Shown here piece by piece: positions 56,178 to 64,000 of a stretch of DNA of 64,000 bases (positions are counted from its first letter, which is position 1; every line of letters begins with the position of its first letter). The stretch lies in the NCBI GenBank assembly GCA_022592445.1, contig JABYQR010000239.1, positions 1 through 64,000 on the forward strand, in the 5' to 3' direction. The position numbers and the translations under genes are program-made. This DNA comes from Cytidiella melzeri. Lineage: Eukaryota > Basidiomycota > Agaricomycetes > Polyporales > Irpicaceae. The notes beneath the pieces are model-generated. The model ran no database searches. It was not told where the DNA came from and worked only from the letters and a program-made list of their open reading frames with translations.

Positions 56178-58582
56178 TCAATGTGCTACAACCACAGGCA
56201 ACGAGACCGTCTCCGGTTCACTCGGTGCCGTAGATGTAGATGCAGGTACGGGTACGGGCGTACCACCAAACGTCGTCATCGATGTATGATCATCATCATC
56301 ACGGTCATGTAGTAGCAGTGTTGCTTTGTGGGCTGTACGAGGTGTAGAGGGCTCGGAAGCGTTAAGAGGTGTCGCAACTCCTTCGTCTTCCTCCTCCTCC
56401 TCCTCTGAGTGCACTGTAACTTGAGGAACGTTCGTTCGAGAGGAAACGGACGTGTATGGGGTAGATGAAGGAGAAGATAAGGGTGAGGGTGAGGGTGTCG
56501 CGTGGATTGATTCTTCGGCGGTGGCGAAAGACAACGCAGTGCTCGCTCGTGATACTGAGCGAGGGAGGGAGCTCGGCATTGGTGATGATGACGATGATGT
56601 CGATGCTTGAATCGGCACGGGGATTTTCGCCGCGGAGGATTCCGAAGATTCCGTCACTGGTTGTGAGTCCAAGCCTGGCGGGATTGACGGGACTGCGGGC
56701 GACGCAGCTGACGCAGCTGCTGCCTCATTGGATGATGAAGCAGTGGCTTCGACCGTTTCTGCTTCGGGGGATGCTGGCCGCACAGTGTTGTTGTTGTTGT
56801 TGTTGTTGTCGACAACACTGCTACTGCTCCCATCGTGTTCCCCACTCGCAGGTTCCTCCACGACAGTCTCCGGAGGAACCCTAGGTGAATCAAACCTTGA
56901 CGAACTAGGGACGTCTTCAAAATCTGGAGGAGGAACGTTCGACAATTCGAGCCTCGAGCTACTCGCAGCAAACGCTACCGCATCATGTCCGTACGGCATA
57001 CCAAACCGTTGGAACGCCTCTCTCGAAGAGATCAACTTTACTTGTTCGGGGGTCGGTCCAGTCTTGGGGTACGTGAACTCTGTGCGAACGAGGGTATGGC
57101 TGAGAGGGGCAGAGATAGAATTTACCGATATGGTGGAAGGAGACGTGAGGTTCTGGTGTTCGACCAGACGGGAACGCGAGCGTGTCATGACGCTGAACAT
57201 TGAGCCTGAGCCTGAGAATGACGGGCGGTGCATCGTGGCGCGCGAGGCTGCACGGTGACGGGTGACGTTCGGAAGATCTGCGGACTCGTCCGAGCCGTCT
57301 CGTCTGTGACCTGAGGAAGAAGACTCTGCAGAAGGAACTAATCGAGACTGCGTAGCGGGACGGGTGTGGAACATGTTCAGTATACCCGACAGACGACTGC
57401 CGCCAGGTTGACGAACGCTGCCTGTGGGCGGGTGGAGGTCCGGTGTGTCAGGCGGGGTTGAGAGGTCAGGACTCGCAGGTACTCGAACTGGAGTATCAGG
57501 AGTTTGGGGAGTTTGAGGTTCCTCCGACTGCACAAACTCAAAGTACGGCGGCGCTTCGCCACGGGGATCACTTTCCGGGACGGTCAAATGTTCTTCCAGC
57601 GTGCGGCCTTCTTCCGAAGACGAGATTGTCGAGCTCGTAGGTCTGGGACGATGAGGAGATATGAGACGGGAACGCGAATTGTCGAGACTCATGTCCACTT
57701 GGGAGGCCACCACGGATTCATCGCCCGCGAGGAGTGGCATATGTTGCGGACTTTCTGGAACGGTAACGTACACCCGCTGCTCTGTCAAGTCGACAGTGGA
57801 AGCCTCGGGGGCTTCCGCGACGACGGGCATGACCACATTTGTGGTCGTGAGTGGCATGTCTTCCATATCCTCCGGCCCCCTGTAAATCACGAGCTCTTGC
57901 TCGCCTGGCTCCTTCATGTACGCTGGTAACGACCTGGTGGATACTTGAGAGGGAGTTCGCCTGTTTGGCCGTCTCGTACGTCGTGTAGGTTGTGCAGCAG
58001 TTCCGTTAGCTGGCTGCTGAGCCTGATCGCCGTGAAGACTGTGTGTAGACGCGAGCTGCTGTGCTGTGAGCTCGCGAGGTCCGTCAGAGGCACCCCCTGT
58101 GGAAGGCCCAAAGACGGCAGCTGCATGTGTGACCCAGTGGCCCATGCGGTTGTGCAGACCACGTCGGATAATTACAAGGACTAGCAGCAGTGCAGCAACG
58201 GAGCATATGACCACGATTGGAACGACGGTCTTGACTGTGCTGGAACCGCGCTTGACAAGAGCAGACGAGGGTGCGCCGTATGCAAGGGTAGGCAGACTGG
58301 AGAGCAGGCAGAGTAGTGCGACGTTTGCTATACGAGTGAGATGCCGTTGAAAATCATTGGGCAGCGGTGTAGTACGTTGAGAGATGATGTCCTAGGCAAC
58401 AGCGTCAACCTACCATGGTACGTTGCAACATCTCACAGGACACACACCTCGCGTTCAAGAACATCCATCCTCGCTGCCGTCAGCCAGCTCTCTGACTGTC
58501 TCTGCATCTCCGGTGCTGGCAGACGACCATAGCTCGTCACCAAATGGTCCAGTCTCCGTCGTTCGAGCGTTAGATATGACAT
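56178..58582 (-). CDS. Serine/proline-rich single-pass membrane protein, unknown
   Basis: Exons 58582-58448 and 58391-56178 give 782 residues. The N-terminal exon is a short amphipathic segment (MSYLTLERRRLDHLVTSYGR). It is followed by a hydrophobic signal-like stretch (ANVALLCLLSSLPTLAYGAP), a short KRGSSTVK linker and a transmembrane helix (TVVPIVVICSVAALLLVLVI) followed by RRG. The remaining 650 residues are a Ser/Thr/Pro/Glu-rich cytosolic tail with poly-Asn encoded by an AAC repeat and PQTPQTPDTP motifs. The presence of a 45-residue exon ahead of the signal-like segment is odd. An internal start would make a conventional signal peptide. No family was recognised. Confidence 0.65.
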
Positions 58583-59527
58583 GTACTGTATTCGTTGGTA
58601 TCCGTGAATCGTAACAAAAGCAAAGAGAGATGAGAGTAGGCAAGAGAGAAGAGGAGAGTATGAAGTGTAGGGCAGTATGTTACACTGGCAAGAGGTTCGT
58701 GTCAATGGCCGCCAGGATGAGGTCAAGGACAGTCCGGCCTATTTTAGGTAAGCATCATTTCGGCAAGAAAATGGGATTTTTTCTGAATTGTCGACTTGTT
58801 TTATGCCTCACCGGTACCCACAACATGAAAAACGAGTCTGTGTGAGGCAATACTCTTGTCGTTCATTCCCTATACTTACTGGCTATGTCTATAGGAATGG
58901 GAATACCATTGGTACCTAAGCCAGTCATGCTGTTCTCCTTCCTTCTCCGAGTCCCGGTTCGCCATCCATCCAGGCCTCGACGCCTTCGTTAGGAACATCA
59001 CTCACAACCAACAGTAATAACCCTCTTGATTGTACAGTAAGCCAAGAGGGACTCCAGCTTGGGGGTTGTACCGGAAAGCCGAAAATGCGCCGAGCTCTGA
59101 GGCGGAGGGCAAGAGGAATAGGAATCAGACACGTACGAATCTGTGTGTGCACATTTAATCATTCAGTAGAGAATATGGCTTCGTATTCTTGTGGCCTTTA
59201 CAATGTATCTTGGTTGCTCCCAGTGGGTGTCTCTTGCATGCACAATACAGATTCACGCAATTGTATAATACCTTGAGTAACAGTCATTGTCTTCTACATG
59301 TCTGCGACGTTATGACAATGTACATTATTCTAACGTTGCCAACAATCAACTACCCACATATGTTATGCTCGAGCTCTTCTCTGACAGAGGAGATTCAGGA
59401 GAGCCCCCGAGAGGCAGACTGAGTTTTGTGTCCTTACAGGTTGTCAAGGCAGACTTGCCAATGGAGGGACAATGTACATACAAATCACTGAGTTGTGCTT
59501 TTGTTCTAAGTAGTACATGCTATTGTA
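58583..59527. other. Intergenic (0.95 kb)
   Basis: No convincing exon, repeat or RNA was seen. It contains the promoter side of the 56-58 kb gene and the 3' flank of the small secreted-protein gene. Confidence 0.45.
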
Positions 59528-60205
59528 TCATGCTGCCCCAGAATGCAAAAGTTGACCGTGCTCAACACTTGCATCTCTCGATTCATGGGCGCGGAGCCAT
59601 AGGTCGACTACGTGGGCCGCAAGATTAGCAGGCCGGGGTTCGCTGGGAGGTGTGACTTCTGGCTCCCCGGGCCTACGAGTTGCATCAAGTTCCCTTATCA
59701 GGCCCTCAACATGATCCACTTTCTTCCAAACCGACTCCTCGGTGGGTGGATCATGTGGGATCTTTGGTCCCTCAAAAGGGATTCCTTTGACTTGTGCCAG
59801 CTCATGCGACAAATCTTTTTCCAGCTGAAACAACTGAGCTTCCAGATCGCTCAGGCTCACACCGCCCTTGTACTGGGGCTCAGAACCTGGCCCAGCACGA
59901 GCATGGTGATGCAGCCTTTGCTGTGCAAACATGCCAGCAGCAATGGATCTGCCGGGCAACCTGAAAAAAAAAGACATAAGACTGTCAGAGACAACTCTCA
60001 TCCACAGTGACACAATCATGAATACTCACGCAAGCAGCTTCCCAGAGTCAAACTCATCAGAGGCTCTTGCAGTGAGAACACCGGGGGAGAATTGAACTGT
60101 TCCCGGGTCGGAGGAAGGTGGGTTGGCAGATGCTGGGATGGCAGACGCAGTCACCGTGTCAAAGAGAAGGGCAGTGAACAGGACGGAAGGGGTTGAAAAA
60201 CGCAT
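59528..60205 (-). CDS. Small secreted protein, unknown
   Basis: Exons 60205-60030 and 59960-59528 total 609 nt (202 residues). The start MRFSTPSVLFTALLFDTVTA is a clear signal peptide. The mature part is hydrophilic, with a Glu/Leu-rich coiled-coil-like segment (VSLSDLEAQLFQLEKDLSHE) and a second one (EESVWKKVDHVEGLIRELDA). There are no cysteines to speak of, so it is unlike typical disulfide-rich effectors. No homology was recognised. It sits next to satellite DNA, a setting where lineage-specific secreted proteins are common. Confidence 0.6.
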
Positions 60206-60435
60206 GATGAGGAAAGATGTGGGACAATGAAAGGCAACTTGGTAACACAGTAATACAGCTGTAACGGTGATTTTAGTACAGTGAACCATTGTGATGGTGA
60301 GAAAAACCATAGAGTAACATGTACTCACCGGCCGGCGCTATGCAAAAATCTGGGGCTGCAAGGATGGTAGCAAGAGGGTTTATATACTAAATTTGAAGCC
60401 TGTGAGCTTTTTTGGTACATCACAAAAAAAAAAAC

Positions 60436-61621
60436 CTGGTTTGTGTGTCTTTGTTTGATTGACAACACAATTTGTCTCCACGCTGCAGAAGATGGGTAAT
60501 ACATTGCCTCAAAGACAGGAGATATGCATACATGGATTCTGTGGCTTTGATTAACTCAAAACACAATTTGTCTCCATAGGGCATAAGTTGGTTCATTAAA
60601 TGCCTCAGAGACAGGAGATCTGCAAGCATGGATTGTGTGTCTTTGATTGACTTGAAACACAATCTGTCTCCATCCTGCACAAGATAGGTAATCAGATGCT
60701 CCAGAGACAGGAGATCTGCATATCTGAATTGTGTGTCTGTGATGGAGTCAAAACACAATTTGTATCCATGATGCAGAAGCTGGGTAATACATTGCCTCAG
60801 ATTCAGGAGATATGCATACCTGATTTGTGTATCTTTGATCGACTTGAAACACAATTCATCTCCATCCTGCAGAAGGCTGGTGACTGAATGCCTCAAAGAC
60901 AGGAGATATGCATACCTGAATTGTGTGTCTCTGCTTGATTTGAAACACAAATTGGCTCCATAATACACAAGATTGGTAATCAAATGCCTCAGTGAAAGGA
61001 GATATGCACACATAGATTCTGTAGCTTTGATGAATTCAAAACAAAATTTATCTCTATACTGCAGAAGATGGGTAATACATTTCCTGAAAGGCAGGAGATA
61101 TGCATGCATGGATTCTGTGGCTATCATTGATTCAAAACACAATTTACCTCCATGATGCAGAAGGCTGGGAATTGAATGTCTCAAATACAGAAGATATGCA
61201 TACCTAAATTGTAGGTCTTTGATGGAGTCAAAACACAATTTATCTCCATGCTGCACAAGATGGGTAATCAAATGCCTCAAAGACAGGAGATATGCATACC
61301 TGATTGTGTGGCTTTAATTAATTCAAAAAAAAATTGTCTCCATACTGTAGAAGATGGGTAATACATTGCCTCAAAGACAGGAGATATGCATACCTGATTT
61401 GTGTATCTTTGATTGACTTAATCTCAGAATCGGTCTCCACACTGCACAAGATGGGTAATGCCTCAAAGACAGGAGATATGCATACCTGATTTGTGTATCT
61501 TTGATTGACTTGAAACACAATCTGTCTCCATACTGGAGCAGATGGGTGATCAAATGTCCCAAAAACAGGAGATATGCATACCTGATTTGTGTATCTTTGA
61601 TTGACTTAATCTCAGAATCTG
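60436..61621. repeat. 96-bp tandem satellite (about 12 copies)
   Basis: Units are about 96 bp long and 75-90% alike by eye. Each contains GGAGATATGCATACCTGA-type and ACACAATTTGTCTCCAT-type blocks. On the minus strand one frame (60420-61280) is open for 286 residues as a 32-residue repeat: YAYLLSLRHxxTxLLQxGDx, then LCFKSIKDTQxR. Beyond 61290 indels break the frame. It is interrupted after ATCTG at 61617-61621 and resumes at 62182. Confidence 0.88.
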
Positions 61622-62181
61622 TTGTTAAAACTATATATAATATAATATGATATGATATGTAGTTACCCACACCTTATTACAAGGACGCTTTAGGTAGCAG
61701 AGTTCCCACAGTCTTAGTATGGGAATTATGTAGCCATATATGGAAACTCTAGTAGTAACCATCACATTAGCTGAGACGTACAGATATGGGTTGTAGTAGT
61801 ACTAGTCATATATGTACGCCTGTGTTCTAGTAGCATAGGAAATGACATGGAAAGCACATATGACTCCAGAGGATGCCTAAAGCATACATCTGAGGACAAG
61901 TACTAGCATGAGTCATTTACTCATTATGTACGCCTCTGGTACAAGTGCTGAACCTAGTCATACAATGAGTCATGTATGAGTCATGCACTCATAGCATGAG
62001 TCATGCATGAGTCATGCACTCAGTAGTACAGTAGAATAGCTGAAGAAGACATGTATAGTAGTCGCTTACATAAGTAGATACAGACATGTATATAAGCAGA
62101 GCTGCTGAAGCAGCAAGAATAATAAGACTCATCTTCGAAGCTTAACAGCCTCTACCCCTCGCACACATATTCCACTTTGTT
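61622..62181. mobile_element. 560-bp insertion in the satellite (solo-LTR-like)
   Basis: The satellite sequence CAGAATCTG|TCTCCAT is interrupted here. ATCTG is present on both sides (61617-61621 and 62182-62186), consistent with a 5-bp target duplication. The insert has AT-rich sequence, GAGTCATGCACTCA-type short repeats around 61960-62020, and a promoter-like GTATATAAGCAGAGC at 62090-62104. These features suggest a solo LTR, but the ends do not read TG...CA exactly. Confidence 0.45.
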
Positions 62182-62280
62182 ATCTGTCTCCATGCTGCAC
62201 AAGATGGGTAATGCCTCAAAGACAGGAGATATGCATACCTGAATTGTAGGTCTTTGATGGAGTGAAAACACACTTTGTCT
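62182..62280. repeat. Last satellite unit, fused to gypsy fragment
   Basis: One 96-bp satellite unit resumes after the insertion and ends abruptly at integrase sequence around 62280. The integrase frame reads through into the satellite (EFAFNNETKCVFTPSK). Confidence 0.7.
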
Positions 62281-62930
62281 CATTGTTGAAAGCAAACTCT
62301 GCGAGAGGTAGCAAGTCTGACCAGTTGTCTTGCTGGTAGTTGCAGTATGCGCGGAGGTATTGCTCAAGGGTTTGGTTGGTCCTTTCTGTCTGACCATCTG
62401 CTTCGGGGTAATAACTGGAGGTGAAGTGGAGGTTCATGTCCAAAGCCTGTCCTAAGGCTCTGAAGAACCGTGAAACAAACTCCATGCCCCGTTCAGAGGT
62501 GCAGTGAGAAGGAACTCCATGCTTGGAAAAGACATGAAGGACGAATAGTTTAGCCAAACCCGCAGAGTCTATTGTGTCATATGTGGGGATAAATATGCCT
62601 TGTTTGCTGAGGCAATCCACGATAACGAGTATGGCTGTAAAGCCTGTGGAGTCCGGGAGTCGCTCAATGAAATCCTCAGAAATAGAATCCCAAGGGCACG
62701 TTGGGACTGGAAGTTGTTGGACTGTACCATACGGCTTACGTCTCGGAGCTTTTGATCGCTTACAAGTCGTACAAGACTTGCAGTAATCTTGTACAAAAGT
62801 TCGGAGTTTTGGCCATGAGAACTCTCTTCGGACCAGGGCTAGTGTCTTACTAACCCCGTAGTGACCCGATAAGAGGTGGTCGTGTCTGTAGCGGAGGAGG
62901 CTGTCATGGATGGCCTGACTACTGGGCTAG
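62281..62930 (-). pseudogene. Ty3/gypsy integrase fragment
   Basis: The minus strand reads the zinc-binding domain (YRHDHLLSGHYGVSKTLALV, then YCKSCTTCKRSKAPRRK), then the core: CPWDSISEDFIERLPDSTGF, VIVDCLSKQGIFIPTYDTID and YYPEADGQTERTNQTLEQYL. It stops in the middle of the conserved AEFAFNN segment and lacks RT, RNase H and LTRs. The surviving frame is uninterrupted over about 215 residues, so the truncation may be recent. It is a remnant of a gypsy polyprotein. Confidence 0.85.
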
Positions 62931-63024
62931 ATAACTTGTATAAAGTCTGATAGCTGGTGAGAGCACTGTGCTACACGCCTGCCACCACCTCCTCGTCGAT
63001 ATCCACTTCGTGTCCCTGTCTGTC

Positions 63025-63922
63025 ATGTCAAGCCTTGTCTCCGTGTCATTAGGTCGAGATCGTTGTGTAAACCCTGGGTCCCCATTCCCACCGTTTTTAA
63101 AAGTTTACTCCTGTTTGACGAGTACGTCTCCGGTCTCTTCATACCGTTGAGCTACGCTTACGTTGTCTGTTTTCTCTCCCTACGCGTTGTTTAGTGCCTA
63201 AAGACACGCGTCCCCGTTTCACAAAGAACCTCCCCACAACTGAGCCTCAGCTCAAGAGGTGTCTTCCTCCATCTTTCCTCGACGCTCTCGCTGACAAGCG
63301 TAAGAGTGGTCAACCTCATCGCTGGTCTGACAAAGACCTCGTTAACGTTGCCAAGTACGTATCCAAAAAGCCGCCTGTCAAAGGCATCACCATCACCATC
63401 CCCTCTTACGAGGAAAATCAACAACTTCGCGCGTCTGCCCGAGCCTACGGAGAACGCGTAGCAGAAGAACGTGCTCGCACACTAGCTGAGCAACAAACCC
63501 ACAAGCCAACTCTTGCTGAGAGGCTTGCCAAACTTCCCCCGCCCACTCCTGCTCCCGCTGCACCCAAACCGGTGCTGATCGACTTTAAAAAGTTATCACC
63601 GGTTGACCTCATCGGCATCTTTAGGCCGAAGCTTACCGCAGTCCGCACCCGACTAAAAGCTCTCACAGAGCTTCAGGAACTCCTCAACTGTGCAGACCCC
63701 GATCACCGTCGTGCATTACTCCATCTCATCAATAAAGTTAATCGCTTCCTCAACCGACTTGACAAGGTTGCACCTGTCACAGCAGATTGCGAGTGGCAAC
63801 TCCTGGACTGGGGTTGCAAAGCAATAGGGAAGGTCTCGTTTAAACAGCTTCAAAAGAACTACAGCAAAGTTCTTGCCCAGCTCAACGTAGTTAACAACGA
63901 TAGCTACTTCGAGTGGATTTAG
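63025..63922 (+). CDS. Unrecognised 274-residue protein
   Basis: Exons 63025-63121 and 63195-63922 (825 nt) are joined across a 73-nt intron (GTACGT donor, TTTAG acceptor). The junction itself creates an ATG codon. Exon 1 starts MSSLVSVSLGRDRC. Exon 2 is basic and helical: RFTKNLPTTEPQLKRCLPPS, then a Lys/Arg/Glu region, PPPTPAPAAPKP, and a Leu-rich C-terminal part (LHLINKVNRFLNRLDKV) ending DSYFEWI. It could be a host gene or a gag-like protein of a retroelement, because it lies beside gypsy sequence. No domain was recognised. Confidence 0.5.
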
Positions 63923-64000
63923 ATAGATCCATAGTTTGCCCATCACGTCGTCCAGTCTTCCTTGTGAAAATTGCATACACTTCTTCGATTCGAGAGCAGT

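Noticed and set aside
60420..61280. Ordinary protein-coding gene of 286 residues
   Set aside because: The ORF is made wholly of satellite units, has no spliced context, and the frame breaks in adjacent units. It is kept as a repeat and listed as a finding.
60436..62280. CRISPR array
   Set aside because: Repeats are contiguous 96-bp diverged units without unique spacers, in a eukaryotic genome.
1..64000. tRNA or rRNA genes
   Set aside because: No cloverleaf-like or rRNA-like stretch was recognised. The only tRNA-like sequence is the copia primer-binding site.

Overview
This is nuclear DNA of a filamentous basidiomycete, most likely an Agaricomycete. Genes are dense and broken by many 45-75 nt GT-AG introns. 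The recognisable proteins are fungal: JIP5/WDR55, cytosolic seryl-tRNA synthetase, SET1, an S41 CPAF-like peptidase, an F-box protein and a Tag1-like DUF3712 membrane protein. The repeats are typical of such genomes: a Tad-like LINE, Ty1/copia and Ty3/gypsy elements. I did not assign a species. Most exon structures were solved by hand, and for nine multi-exon genes the exon lengths sum to a multiple of three across every junction.

Layout, 0-30 kb: an alpha-kinase-like gene whose 5' end may run off the window (+); a poorly defined minus-strand gene with a duplicated exon-like block and a strong hairpin (2-3.4 kb); a FAD-dependent oxidoreductase (-); a serine-rich membrane protein (-); JIP5 (+) converging on an 18-exon S41 peptidase (-); an acidic nuclear-type protein (+); seryl-tRNA synthetase (+); an F-box protein (+); a single-pass membrane protein with a (CT)37 tract at a splice acceptor (+); and SET1 (+), the H3K4 methyltransferase.

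Layout, 30-55 kb: one host gene, a Tag1-like DUF3712 protein, has been split into three pieces by transposons. A 10.2 kb LINE insertion (11-bp target duplication, poly(A) end) sits between the first two pieces, and a 5.1 kb Ty1/copia element (5-bp target duplication) sits between the second and third. The LINE itself carries, in its 3' UTR, a 1.87 kb TG...CA element in minus orientation. That element was in turn split inside its own ORF by a second, plus-orientation copy of itself. This gives an A-B-A'-B' palindromic architecture. The host reading frame is continuous across both insertion points when one copy of each duplication is ignored, so the order of events can be read from the sequence.

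Layout, 55-64 kb: a second serine-rich membrane protein (-), a small secreted protein (-), a 96-bp satellite that reads as a 32-residue protein repeat and is interrupted by a 560-bp insertion, a Ty3/gypsy integrase fragment fused to the satellite, and an unrecognised 274-residue protein (+). I saw no rRNA, tRNA or CRISPR array. No single operon-like system is present. The most unusual feature is the layered transposon stack inside the DUF3712 gene, together with the uncharacterised TG...CA element that encodes a cysteine-rich ORF.
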